Shown here: positions 50,101 through 62,300 of the stretch, in pieces | How the letters are laid out: each line of letters begins with the position of its first letter | Numbering within the stretch: position 1 is the first letter of the stretch | Origin: Lottia gigantea | Lineage: Eukaryota > Mollusca > Gastropoda > Lottiidae | Assembly: GCF_000327385.1 (NCBI RefSeq) | Contig: NW_008709190.1 | Location: 1,219,892 to 1,283,891 of the forward strand | Length of the DNA stretch: 64,000 nt | Direction: 5' to 3' | The notes under the pieces: model-generated | What the model saw: the letters and a program-made list of their open reading frames with translations, nothing else | The model's database searches: none | What the model was told of the DNA's origin: nothing | Translations under genes and position numbers: made by a program

Positions 50101-53100
50101 TTACAGTCTGGATAAACAAAAAAAGACTTTTTGACCTTTCTTGATCAGTCACTCTGCTGGTAATTCTCTTCTAATTTAGCTAATTATGAATTAATTATAG
50201 ACAAGTGAGACAAACTGGTATTTTTCCAAGTCATTAGAACACCTCTACTTTCTATTCATATAAGTATTAGCATTTCATTTTCGTAATTGAAAATAAGGGA
50301 ACCCATCTTTAAGCTTTTCACACTTTTGCTGAATATTACAGTTGATTGTTTATATATTATACTGTTTTGCCCACTGAATGATAAACATTGTAACGAAAAT
50401 AAACAAAATTCCTAGATCACTGTGAAGAGCAAACTTTAGAGGATTCCTTCAAGATATTTTCATAATAAACCTACTTCTTACCTTTCAATAGATCATTGGA
50501 ACTACTGGTATCTTGTGTATCTGCTACTTCACTAGTAATAGAATCAACCATGTCTGAATCTTGTGATCGCGAATGGAGGTGAAGTGGTGAAGGTGTTCGC
50601 CGTCCTATTATTGGTGATCTTTTTGGTGATCTTGGGCTTGGTGTGTATCTAAATGGTTTGGATTCTGGTGATGGTGATCTTGGTATAGGAGGAGCTCCTT
50701 CAACCTGAAATGAAAAATATTTTTTGAACAAATGAAATTGTTTCAAGGTCTCAAACAATTCACTTTCTTTAAGGTATCAGCAAGGTAATAATTTTCAAAT
50801 ATTTTGTGAGAAAACTAAATAAATATTATGATATCTTACAAGGACAACTCTTAGCCAAAACTCTTAATCATTTACAGGTGAATCAAAGAATGATTAAAAC
50901 CATCAACCAACATTTGTTGAGTTTACTTAAAGGGATTATACAGAGGTTTTTTAAATTTTTTATGTGCATCGGGGACACTGATAGCTTCAATTTGCACCAT
51001 TCCTATTTTCATTCCGATGTGTGTGGTTCTTGCAATTCCACTAAAACTAATGCGTTTTATGACGTGAAGGGAATTACATATATCAATAGTAGCTTTCGGT
51101 AGCTCACCTCTAATGGTGCCATAAAATGCATTAGTTTTAGTGGAATTGCAAGAACCACAGACGTTGGATGGAATATGGGAATGGTGCAAAATGATGCTAT
51201 CAGTGTCCTGATACCCATAAAAAATTTAGAAAACCTCTTTATAATCCCTTTAATAAATATTGCATGAAGATGAAATAACCATTATTCCATGAACAAGCAT
51301 TGCCATTGTTTCAACCCCCTCAGCATTTAGTGGTGAATGATGTAATGAAGGAAAAAAAGCACATTAAAACTGTTCTATATCAATGTTAGTAATATACCTA
51401 CTGGACGTTTGAGAAACTTATTAGGGGACCTAGGTCTGGGTGTTGAATCTGATGAAGATAATCTCTGCATAAAATCAGCTAAACTCTCTTCTTCTGATGT
51501 CAGAGCACTGGTTACCTTCTTATTCTTCTCTTTTGAACCTACAATACAATAAAAAACATATATTCTACATTCTAACAGATCAAGAGGTATAATATAGATT
51601 GAGATTTTTTAAGTTCTTTGTGTTCATATATAGTTATTTTCCTTTCCATCAATTCCAATGGATAGGCACAGATACTTTTTATATTCTGATCGAGCTGTCC
51701 TAAAGACAGATTCTCATATTCAAGTGTTATGACATAAATCTCACTTACACTTGCGCGATTTCTGTTTGTGCAATGTTACACACTACGGCTTGGCAATAAT
51801 TGAAGTGATTGTGAACTAGCATAAGGAATGTGTGAAGAGTGTGCGCCATGTTGTAGATAAAATTTCAAATGGTTAAAAAATCTGCCACTCTTTAGTTTTC
51901 GTACGATATGACTGCAACTCGCATATCCCATGCATGAACATAGCGCAAACACTGCCAAAATTCGAACAAAGTGTGAACTATAAGCAAACAATACTTAAGC
52001 AATGAGTCAATATTTTCTGTCGTGCATTGCACAAACATTACATGTACAGTCCGTGAACAGGCCGCAAAGGCTGCATTCCATTGCAAAGCACCAAATTGCA
52101 CGCCTTGCCATAAGTTCTGAGTAGCATTGCGGGACAAAATTGTCTAAGTGTCATAGTAGCATTACATTGGGACTTTATAGGTTCTTTTCTTTGATACAGT
52201 CATTTTTTCTTGCTTATATTTCCCGTATGTAGACATTGCTCTTAAAGAGTTTATTTCAATTTCTGACCAAGCTGTCCCAGATTTGAAAATAGGTCAACAA
52301 CAACAGTGGAAGATCCTTGTTTCTTACAATCTAAATACCCACCTTTTAAACTTTTATTAGTTTTTTTCACCGTTTCTTTTGTGGCTTTCGGTGTTTCTGG
52401 TCTTTTCATAAATTTTCTTCCATCATGACCAACACTCATATCAGTTGGAGTGTCCAATCTTGACAGACGCACTTTCTCACTATCAGAATCAGAGTCAATA
52501 CTAAACACATTCTGATTGGCTAAGAGTGACGTCTGCCTGGGTACTTGCTCTTTTTTGGTCAGACCAGCTGCTTTGTTCAGTAAGTTGGAAGCATTCTGAG
52601 TAATTGTTTTTTTCTTCCTAACTTGAATTGAGCTTTCATCCTCATCACTAATAGGCTCTGGAGGTTTTTTCTTTTTTAAAAATTTACTGCCAGCACCAAT
52701 TTCTGGGGATTTTTGTTTGGGAGTAGATAAGTTGTCTGAACTAGATATTGATATGTCCCCAAAATCACTAAAATTTATAGACTTGGCTTGTTGTGAAGTC
52801 TTTTTCGATAATGTACTCAAATAAGCCTGAAAAATATAAAATATATTCACTGATAATACACATAAATACCAATACAACTAAAGTCGAATCAATGAACAGC
52901 AAAATCATCATCATGTCCAACCAACAGACCCCATTTGTCATTCTTCCTCGAGGCTGTCGTAATACAAGTCAGGAACATATTCATAGCTTAGTATGGTCCA
53001 ATCAAAATTGGCCCTGAAATCTTTAAAGTAAAATTTCGGCCAATCAAATCAAACCACTTGTTCTAAACGCTTTGTTCGTGAATGTAAACAAAAACGAAAT

Positions 53101-53515
53101 GGTGTGTAATTAAAGATCTGGAATTAAGTATGATTTTTCGGAATGAATGAATAATCAAAATCGTACTTTAATTTTAAGTTGTTGAAAAGAATGTGTTCTT
53201 ATCTCTTCAAAACTGGTGGCAGCAAATCAATTTTGTGTTTAGTCGACGTTCTTCTTCAACTTCGATTTAATCTCCACGCCCACAAACGGAAGTGTAGTTT
53301 AATACGGGTTGATAAGACAATGTCAAAACTCTGTATTGGGGATACGATGCAAAATCAATGACTTTGTTATGATATATTTTCTAGGATAAATCTTTTAGAC
53401 TTACATTTAGCTCATCTTCCTCTTTAGGTACAGTAGGAACTCTTTCACCTTTCAACTGTGTTGATACTTTCTGTAATAGAGCTGATGCTCTACCACCACC
53501 TCTAGGTCTATTCAT
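47140..53515 (-). CDS. C19orf44: homologue of human C19orf44 (DUF4614 protein), 656 aa
   Basis: Eight exons on the minus strand join in phase: 53405-53515, 52343-52826, 51402-51538, 50482-50704, 49154-49736, 48629-48819, 47616-47779 and 47140-47217 (1,971 bases). The start MNRPRGGGRASALLQK is followed by low-complexity serine, lysine and proline-rich sequence (FLKKKKPPEPISDEDES, RSPKRSPIIGRRTPSP) and an acidic stretch (GFESDTESITETYSD). The conserved C-terminal block is clear: YGLDFVDPSPIATHVISADA, then TAYSPAMIALHDMLKQQL, then NYHYTTLEDTKEYIKQHRK. These match the human protein in order, and human length is 657. Function is not known in any species that I can recall; the mostly disordered chain with a helical C-terminus suggests an adaptor. 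Exon 3 to 4 could splice in two ways that differ by one glutamate codon. A TTTATT (AATAAA on the gene strand) at 47056 could be its poly(A) signal. Confidence 0.92.
47333..47593. mobile_element. palindromic MITE, family A, left-truncated
   Basis: It keeps TTGATAGCATCAATTTGCAC and the right end AGAAAACCCCTTTTCAATCC-CTTTAA. The left terminus is lost. It lies in the last intron of the C19orf44 homologue. Confidence 0.75.
48160..48535. repeat. imperfect tandem repeat, about three units of 120-150 bp
   Basis: The blocks CTGGATCTCAAGCTAATCAT, ATATTTAAATGGGCAAAAAT and TTGCCACTTTGTATTATAT recur two or three times with many changes. It lies in an intron of the C19orf44 homologue, next to the exon 6 donor. 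Confidence 0.45.
49951..50312. mobile_element. TTAA-ended MITE, family C, intact-looking
   Basis: TTAA-AGATGGGTTACCTTATTTT opens and AATAAGGGAACCCATCT-TTAA closes 362 bp. It lies in the intron between exons 4 and 5 of the C19orf44 homologue. Confidence 0.85.
50937..51253. mobile_element. palindromic MITE, family A, full copy
   Basis: TTAA-AGGGATTATACAGAGG opens and CCTCTTTATAATCCCT-TTAA closes 317 bp. Both arms carry CACTGATAGC and its complement. The central octamer has decayed to TGACGTGA. It lies in the intron between exons 3 and 4 of the C19orf44 homologue. Confidence 0.88.
51755..52140. mobile_element. possible TIR element with imperfect ends
   Basis: The left sequence around CGATTTCTGTTTGTGCAATG resembles the complement of the right sequence around GTAGCATTGCGGGACAAAAT, which suggests a degenerate inverted-repeat element of about 385 bp. 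The interior is GC-richer than its surroundings and noncoding. It lies in an intron of the C19orf44 homologue. Confidence 0.35.
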
Positions 53516-53716
53516 TATGACTTCTATAGGTTTACACCCTTACCACTTCATTTTAAATATCTGAAAAACATAAAATATTTGGTTACATTCAACTATTATA
53601 TATCGACATTGCAGAAAATCCACAGCCCAATCATTTCATAGAGGCATTGCACACATCGTTGATGTTCAAGGTCAAGGTCACAAGAAGAGAACATGGTGAA
53701 GAAGTTGAATTCACTG

Positions 53717-54022
53717 TTAAAAATATTGTAAAGAGGTTGTCTAATTGTGTATCAGGGACACTGATAGCATTAATTTGCACCATTCCAATTTTCAATCAGA
53801 CATTTGTGGTTCCTGCAATTCCACAGAAACAAAGATTTTGATGACGTCACAAAGTGACATTCAAATCATATTTTGCGATTAGTGACATCATTAAACACTT
53901 GTTTTAGTGAAATTGTAGTGGAATTGCAGGAACCAAAGGCCTCTGATTGAAAATTGGCATTGTGCAAATCAATTCTATCAATGTCCCCAATACACATAAA
54001 ATTTTTTTTGAAAACTTCTTAA
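53717..54022. mobile_element. palindromic MITE, family A
   Basis: The core CAGGGACACTGATAGCATTA and one TGACGTCA are present in the left arm, with a decayed partner (AGTGACATCATT) in the right arm. It lies about 200 bases upstream of the C19orf44 homologue start codon, in its likely promoter or 5' untranslated region. Confidence 0.8.
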
Positions 54023-54054
54023 CTTAACCTTCCTACTTCTATATGTCTTATAAA

Positions 54055-54445
54055 TAAATATATTTATTGCATTTTCAATTCCACATATTTTACAATAGTA
54101 ATTGCCATAGCATGAATTTGATCAATGAGCTTAAGGATAGTAAATAAAACCATTTGCCCAAGATTGATTAAAAAATGCAATGCTTTTAACATGAATATAA
54201 CTATTTTTTTTTTTTATAATTTCAATTCAAAATATTTTACTTAAGTAATTAACATGAATTTGAATGTTAAAACTGTTCCCCAGATATTGATTTTGCTTTT
54301 AAAACATGAATATAACTAAAAATTCATAATTTCAATTCAACATATTTTAGTTAAGTAATTAACATTATCATTAAGCCTACAAGTATGAAGGTAAAAACTC
54401 TTTCCCAAAAACGAGTCTAAAATACTTTTAAAACATAAATATGAC
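54055..54445 (+). repeat. imperfect tandem repeat, about three units of 116-140 bp
   Basis: CATGAATATAACTA at about 54190 and 54306, and CATAAATATGAC near 54430, mark unit starts. Between them TAATTTCAATTCAACATATT and GTTAAGTAATTAACAT recur. No coding content. Confidence 0.65.
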
Positions 54446-54560
54446 AATGACAATATTTTTTCCAAAATTCCAGAAATCGAATTTCAAGCGATTACAGATG
54501 GGTTCAAATGACTTAGAAAAATACCAATTTTTCTCACTAATTCATAACATGTATGATTGG

Positions 54561-55904
54561 ATAAAATTATATGCAACCCTAGTAATTATTTCACTGTTGT
54601 CATGATACGGTATATTAGATACATATATTATGTCAACAGATGGTTAATATTTTATGAACACTATTCCACGATTTTATTGATTTTTAAAACTGTTCCTTTC
54701 AATGATCACAAAATATACAGAAATAATTATCATAACACTTTTGTTCATTTTTGTTTTCTATATTACGATACTGAACATTGAACTGTTATTCAATCTAAGA
54801 TGTATCTTATATGGACTTGACAATTGATTAATCAATCACAAAATGTCCCCTAAATAATAAAAAAATTGGCCTGTCAAAAATCCATTGACTATTAGAACTT
54901 GATTTATGTTCTACCTTGGGAGGAATACAAATCTCTGACATTAACTTGCTTAGCCAGTTTTATTCAAATGAGACCTAACTTTTGTTCTGTTTTTTAAAGA
55001 GCTTTTTCCACAAAAAAAAACACAAAATCCCAGAGTTGCAGAGGGCAGGAATTTGATGGACTGGTGGCGTCATCAAACAAACTTATGGGTCTTTAGACCC
55101 TAACTGAAGTAGATATATTATAAATAAAAGCTAAGTTTGGTCTACTACTAACTACTACGACTACCAACAAGCTACCTACTTTGCGATATCAGCATCCACT
55201 GGATGTGAGCGTTAACTTGTCATCTACCTACCAAACTACCTCGGTCGGTCGGTCGGTCTAATTTTAATTAGACTGTTGCTTAGCAGACAACAATCAAACT
55301 GTGAAAGTTCATATATACTGGTATACTTCATGAATTAACAATCCTTATGCAAGATTGCATCAGCCAAATTTTCAGTATAAACCAGATCCCTGGGACACAA
55401 TACTTTTCTCATGCTCAGCTCAGTTTTTACTCAAATTCATACTGCCTCTTGCATCAACAAAAAAAAAACACTAGAATTATTGTGCACTAAGAAAGGGTTT
55501 GATATACTTCTTTTCTTTGATGCAATCAAATGCAATTGTTTGGTGCAATACAGCTGATGAGATTTTACCCAAATTTAAGTAAAATCTCAGCTATATATAT
55601 AAACAAAGGTTTGTGGCCTTGGGTCCAAGGTCATTGAAACTACAGGTAAATTGAAGTATATCTGTTATTTATTGAACCTAATTTTTTAAACTGATGATCT
55701 CACTATAGTGTTGAACAAATACAAGTCTTACATTGTTTACGTTTGAATTTTACAAATTTGACTATATCAATATCACTCAAATTTTTACTGATTCTCATTT
55801 TAGATACAAATAAGGTTCAACCTTTACTACCTTATTGGTATAAACTTATCAAATTGTATATAGTAATGTTAAACCTTGAAAGAGCATTATGATTTTTTCA
55901 TAGG
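54561..55904. other. spacer with no recognised gene
   Basis: AT-rich sequence with a short GGTC microsatellite at about 55243-55258. A fragment resembling MITE family C lies just before, at 54490-54560. I see no exon, RNA gene or other repeat. Confidence 0.45.
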
Positions 55905-56060
55905 TGGACAATTTTATTTTATCAAATTTGTTAAAACTATACAGCAAAATCCAGTGAAATGTGTCTGAAAGTTATAACTTTAATTTTTAACACCAAAACT
56001 ATTTATGATGTTGAAATTTTCAACAGTTTTTTCCAATAAAAAAGTCTACAATTTTACAGA
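55905..56060. repeat. family D repeat fragment
   Basis: It shares AAACTATACAGCAAAATCCA-like and ACACCAAAACTATTTATG blocks with 38118-38290. Ends are undefined. Confidence 0.35.
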
Positions 56061-56109
56061 CTAGGAAGCTTCAATAATGTCATTTATTTTTTTAAATCAC
56101 AAATGACAT

Positions 56110-56430
56110 TTAAAGGGATGGATGCGCAGATGCGACAGGAATTTTTTAGCTTAGCCAATTAGTAATAGTGTTCACAGTTCACCGTCGAAATTTGAGCCTT
56201 CAAATCCTCGTCTGTCCGGCATTGTCTGTGTTTGAATGGTAAAATGATGACTCTTTAATTCAATATACACTGTGATAAGCTTATATATAGAAAAGACATA
56301 TATAGAAATAGTGAGTAAAATTCATAGTTTGAAGTTTTTGTAAAGGAATTATTCAATTTTCATACATTTCTAGAACTTCTGAATGAAGACAAATTTATAC
56401 AATATACAAGACTTAAATCTCCCACACCCC
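56110..56430. mobile_element. TTAA-ended MITE, family B, diverged
   Basis: It opens TTTAAAGGGATGGATG and shares GAGCCTTCAAATCCTCGTCT and the CATTTCTAGAACTTCTGA block with other family B copies in reverse orientation. The right end grades into C-rich sequence that runs straight into the DIX-like frame at 56448. Confidence 0.6.
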
Positions 56431-56447
56431 CCTTCTCCCACCTCGAG

Positions 56448-56580
56448 CACTTGTACCGTTAAGTTTGATTACATAGATGGGAAACACAACAGCACTCATT
56501 GTCTCAGACAACGCCCTCAAGAATTTACCCTTGATCTTCTTAAAAAATTGTTCATTGATAAAGGGTATCATAAAGATTAA
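56448..56580 (+). pseudogene. orphan DIX-like exon or gene fragment
   Basis: A frame of about 44 codons ending in TAA encodes TVKFDYIDGKHN, then CLRQRPQEFTLDLLKKLF, then IDKGYHKD. The hydrophobic spacing, the central FTL..LKKLF and the following KG resemble the first half of a DIX domain as in Axin and Dishevelled. A pyrimidine-rich stretch ending CTCGAG just before it could be a splice acceptor. No partner exon was found nearby, and AATAAA follows at once, so it may be a retrocopied tail, a lone exon or chance. Recognition is weak. Confidence 0.3.
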
Positions 56581-56599
56581 ATAAATCCAGTTATATAAC

Positions 56600-58190
56600 A
56601 ATTGGGTTGATTAAGAGTAGATTAAGAGTAGATATTAATGATAATTGGTCAACTATATAAAGATAAATAATGACTAAAGGCCATTTATCACTTGCCACAT
56701 GTCAATAACATTGTAACAATACAACTGCTAAAAATATATATACTCTTATCAATGTCAATCAATATTTTTTTATATCCTTTTAGCATGAATAAACATTGGC
56801 TCTTCTGAATACAATTTTTTAAGATAACTTTTTAACATATAGTTTAACATATAGTTATGACAAAATTTATGTTGCGGAAAGCAACGGCCAATTACTAAAT
56901 TCAATGAATTACTTAGTAAGATTAGTGATGTATATCTTTTTTGATATTAAAACAGAACCTGAAACAAGTTATTGTATTGAATTTCTCTCTAAAAAAAATA
57001 TGCTTATTTTAATCATAATCCAAAAGTATTTTCCATTTTTAGTGAATTGTTTTGTATGTGTCTGAATATCAAAATCAATAGTGATTAATCGAGTGAAGGA
57101 AGTCCTTTCAAAACTATATTTTTCTACAGAATAGAGAAAAGCTTCAGTTTAAATGTGTGTCATGTTGACCTGGATTAGTTATCAATAATTATTTCCATAT
57201 CTGACAGCAGGATGATTAAGACTTTAACACTAGCCAATGAAATATCACACAGTGGAGCCAATCACAGACTGACATATGTTTAAGTCACCTACAAATCAAA
57301 CTATTGTGAAACAGAATAACAAAATTTATTGAAATTATTCAAATGAGCATTTTAACACAAATATTTTATGACCTCTTACCCAAAAGAGATGTTTTTGCTA
57401 TTATTGTATTATAAGCTTAGCTTTTTATGTTTTTTATTTAATCACAGATAGAAGATATTAGACATTTTTACCATATGTCACCTTGTAACTGTTATGATGC
57501 TTAAGAAATGTGAAATTTAAGCTTTGTTATAGTAAAAAAAACTGACATTCAATATTATATAAGTTTACAAAGTACTTCACACAATCTGAAAACAATAACA
57601 ATATGTTTATTAGGTAATGAATTAGGTCAAAGCCTGATTGAGCTCTAAATCACAACCTAAGATGTTTTTTTGTTAAGTTTTGTCCTGGAACATACCTTAA
57701 CATTTGTCAAGGATTTCAACTTCTATGTAAATATATGTAAACAGTCTTCAGAAATGTAAAGGTCAAATTACTTGTGTTTACCAAAACATTACAACAGCAC
57801 AATAAGGCTTTAAGACATTTTCTTGGACATAATTCTGAAGATCAAATAAGATGGACCTAAAGTTTGGTTAGCAGGAATAATTTAATTGTCCTTCTTGTGG
57901 CTGGGGAAGTTTTTTAGAATTTTGCACAACTACAAAAGGTAGCACAGTGCTTTATATAATAGGCTAATATACCCATACAATTTTGACAAACAGACAAGCA
58001 CTTGCCACTTGAAATTACATACATATTGTTGGCTATTGTCAGGACATTTAGGCTAGGCTATAAAAATTTCCAATCTTCATTAACCAATGAAATATAACAT
58101 CGTGCAACCACTCACTACATGACAAATGTTTAGGACAGACAGCTGTCAAATGATTCACAAAATGTCAATTCAATTTCTACTTCTAATATT
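56600..58190. other. spacer with no recognised gene
   Basis: Very AT-rich. Two weakly similar blocks (CCAATGAAATATCACACAG near 57233 and CCAATGAAATATAACATCG near 58083) hint at an old duplication. No coding or RNA gene signal. Confidence 0.45.
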
Positions 58191-58559
58191 TTAAAGGGAC
58201 AGGTTTGCCATTTTAGGGAGTTGATTTGGGTCTTAAATATATATATGTAAATAGTCTTCAGAAGTACTAAAAAAATCGCATAATTCATTCAAAAATACTT
58301 AGGAATTTCACTTACTAAATTTACTACTCCCTATAGTCTTTCCTATATTTTCTATATATGGCAGTCTCAAGAAACGACGAGTCGTCCTTTTAACCTTTCA
58401 ACGCGGATAATTCTAGACACACATGGATTTAAAAGCTAAAATTTTGACAGTTAGCTTTGAACACTATTACTGGTTAGCTTAGCTGTGTTTAGATAAAAAT
58501 ATTCCTGTCTTTTGAGATTATAGTAATTGGTGTAACGGATGGCGAACATGTCCCTTTAA
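58191..58559. mobile_element. TTAA-ended MITE, family B, full copy
   Basis: TTAA-AGGGACAGGTTTGCC opens and CGAACATGTCCCT-TTAA closes about 369 bp. It is collinear with the copy at 5059-5416. It lies about 770 bases upstream of the calreticulin start codon. Confidence 0.85.
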
Positions 58560-59192
58560 ACAAAAGTAAAAAAAGGGAGCTATAAAGATTATGGCCTGAA
58601 CTGCCCTAAGTAAGGCCTAAACCAGAGTCAAGATTAGGCCTGATTAGGGGGTTGATAAATTTTCAATGCCTATGTTACGGTTACCAATTTCCATCTGCGA
58701 TATATCCAACTCTTTGAGCTGTAGCCCTATTTAAAATTGAAACAGCTCAAAGTGTTGACATTTATGCAAGTGAAGACAAACTTCAGTTTCTCATTGTGAA
58801 GAGTGGTACAGACTACAGACAGGACATGTCTGTGCACGGAACGTCTGAAACTGAAGCCGCCACTGAAGGAAAAAATTTTGTCAAAATTAATAATAGATAA
58901 AGACAGGCTAAACTATTTGGAAAATATAATCACTGAAAATAAAATTTGACACTGTAATTTGGACTATGTCTATGGAGACAATTTAAGTCAATCATGTGTA
59001 AAGATTTGGGTTTAAAGTTTCGAAAAACGAAATATTACCTGAACATGAGAATGTCAACTTCCTCTAGAAAAAATATAAACAAAAAAGTTATGCCCCTTTA
59101 ATAATTCCTAACATCGGTTTGTTCCGTAATGTTTTCCGCTAAATCTCGGTATTTTCCGGAGGAATCCACGCGGGGTGATTCCCTGCTCTGCG

Positions 59193-59211
59193 CGTGGTGA
59201 AAGCTGATTGG
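59193..59211 (-). promoter_or_regulatory. ER stress response element (ERSE) of calreticulin
   Basis: CGTGG, exactly nine bases, then ATTGG is the reverse complement of the ERSE consensus CCAAT-N9-CCACG, without mismatch. In animals NF-Y binds the CCAAT half and ATF6 or XBP1 the CCACG half to induce ER chaperone genes. It lies 116 bases upstream of the calreticulin start codon. A further CCAAT at 59222-59226 and a CACGTG at 59250-59255 follow. The role is inferred from the motif and its position. Confidence 0.8.
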
Positions 59212-59326
59212 TTGATGAAAGCCAATCAGAGCTGTACAACTGTCTGAGTCACGTGGTTGGGAAACTATACTTACTTCGGCACCGGTTGTGTTAGGTCCTT
59301 CCAAAAATTGTGAGTGTCTGGTCAAA

Positions 59327-62300
59327 ATGAAAGCAGGTTTATTGTTTCTTGCCCTTGTGGGCACTGTATTATGTGATCCCAAAGTGTATTTTAATGAAGA
59401 ATTCAAAGGTATGTATTTTGATTGTGTTTTGATATCAAATAATCATTTTCAACAGTCTACACATGTGAATTGAATATTGTGGAACGATGTGCTTGCTTTG
59501 CTTTTTTTTTTTTTAAGTCAATTTAGATTTTCTTCTGTCACAATTTTGTAGGCTGAGTTCCATTATTATTGGCATGAATATCATGTTGCAAAAATGGTTA
59601 GACCTAAGTTTAATTGAAAAAATTGTTGATTCGTTTAAAGTTTAGTTAAAAGATGGAAAGACAGGCACATACACTAGGCCTACACCCAACAAAAACTTGG
59701 CATAAGCCTAGCCTATAGCCTACAGGGCTTAAGTTGAGGATAACAATCTTTTAATAAATATTTTCTTGGCCAGTAGAGTAGGGGTAGTTTAGAAGCTTTT
59801 AAATATATTAAATTGCTATATTATTGTCGTATTTCAGATGAATCATACACTGACAATTGGGTAGAATCCACCAAAAAAGGAGCAGAGCAGGGAAAATTTG
59901 TTTGGTCTGCTGGTAAATTTTATGGGGATGCTGATAAAGACAAAGGTATGTATATGATAAACAGAAAATAACCTGAAATTTAAGGCTTTACTTCAGTTTT
60001 TTTTTACCATTTTCAGTCTGGATTTGATTTAAGACATTCCAGAAAGGCAAAATTTGAGCTGAGATATATTGATAAACTTTTCTTATTTCAGGTATTCAAA
60101 CATCTCAGGATGCCAGATTTTATGGCCTTTCTGCTAAATTTGATAAATTCAGCAATGAAGGAAAATCACTGGTCGTACAATTCACAGTAAAACATGAACA
60201 AAACATTGATTGTGGTGGTGGATATGTTAAAGTTTTCTCCAGTGACTTAGATCAAGAAAACATGCATGGTGATTCCCCATACTTGATCATGTTTGGTAAG
60301 TACTCAGAAATTAAACAAATTTCACCAGCATCATGGTTAAAAAAGTATCAAGTTATGTAATAGTTTTTTTCTCATCTCTTTTCCGATGATTTAACAAATG
60401 GCTAAATTGACATTTTGGACAATGATTAATACTGAATTTTATGAATGTAATGTTAAAAGCTCTAAAGGTGTGATAGAGCAAACATGTTAATGATAAGTGT
60501 ACTTTTATTTCAGGGCCTGATATTTGTGGACCAGGTACTAAGAAAGTCCATGTGATCTTCAACTACAAAGGCAAAAACTTATTAATCAAAAAAGATATCC
60601 GATGCAAGGTAAAAAAAAAAACTATTTGAACCAAGGAATTTATCTAGTGTCTATGGTCTTTTGTAACGCTGTTGATTTAACAAAGAAAGCAATAGTATAT
60701 CTGCTTTTTAACACGATCAGGTGAAATCTGAAAATTAGACAGTGGTCAGTTTTCAATTGTAATTTTGCTTATCTTAATTTTATCTTTATTCATTTCAGGA
60801 TGATGTTTACACACATCTGTACACTTTGGTTGTCAACTCAGATAATACATATGTTGTAAAAATTGATAACGAAAAGGTTGAAAGTGGTGATTTAGAATCA
60901 GACTGGGATTTCCTTCCCCCTAAGAAAATTAAGGTAAGATGCATTGGAATTCCACGAATAAAGCGGCCTAATATGGAAAAATTGTGACTAATCCAAAGGG
61001 CGGTACAAATCTGAAAATCTATTAATTATTGCCTGGAGGTCATTTTCTATCATCAATGTCTATTTAAAGTGTAATTTTTGCCATGTTTTAAAGACCTGCA
61101 TTATTTAAGAGAATCTTGTTCAACAAGAGATAAATATTTTCCATATTGTTTTTAAGGATCCAGAAGCTAAGAAACCAGAAGATTGGGATGATCGTGAAAA
61201 TATTGATGATCCTGAAGATACTAAACCAGAAGATTACGATAAACCAGAACATATTCCCGACCCAGAAGCTAAGAAACCCGATGATTGGGATGATGAGATG
61301 GATGGTGAATGGGAACCACCAATGATTGACAACCCAGAATACAAAGTAAGTGGTTTGTTTTTGTCCTAAATTGGTATTTATTTTATTACCTTTTGGTTCT
61401 GAGCAGGTCATAGATTAAAGCAGTAAAAGAACATATAGTGTTCCCTTGATGAATTTGTCCATGTCCACTACAATGAACTAATTATTTGTGTTTATTCTAG
61501 GGTGAATGGAAGCCAAAACAGATACCTAATCCAAAATACAAAGGAAAATGGGTACACCCTGAAATTGATAATCCAGAATATTCCTCTGATGATAGTTTAT
61601 ACAAATATGATGATATTGGTGCTCTTGGATTTGATTTATGGCAGGTATGTATAGATGTTGTTTGGTTAGCCACAAAGTGTTGAGATGGAATTTGTTAACA
61701 TATGAATTCAAATTCTTACATCCTATGGTATTGTGTATTGGTATTGCATTCATATTACATTCACAATACCATAAGCAGATGATTTTTATGTGAAAGATGC
61801 AAAATATTTTAATGTTCTGCAGCTAAGAACTCTTTATATTTTAGGCCAGGCATGTTATACTTAAAATTCAGTTTTTTTTGTATTTTAATTTGATAAATAT
61901 TTTGTAGGTAAAATCTGGAACTATTTTCGACAATGTCTTGATCACTGATGATGAAAAATATGCAGAAAAATACGGAACAGACACATGGGGAGAAACAAAG
62001 GTAGGTTATAAAGATATTTTTCTTTAGATGAGATCAGAATTTAAGAAACATAAAATAATAATTGCAAGGATGCACAAATTGCACATTTTTGGGATGGTCA
62101 AATGTTTGAGTTTATGAAACAAAGCACAGCTTTTTTTTATAGTTGTATGTGTGCCTGATATTTTATAATTATAAAGTTTATTTTTATTTTAGGACCCAGA
62201 AAAGAAAATGAAAGAAGCACAAGATGAAGAAGAAAGTAAAAAGAGAGAAGAGGAAGAAAAGAAACGTAAAGAAGAGGAAGATGCCAAAAAAGATGATGAT

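Noticed and set aside
59098-59406. 102-codon antisense frame over the calreticulin promoter
   Set aside because: It overlaps the first coding exon and the GC-richer promoter on the opposite strand, and encodes nothing recognisable.
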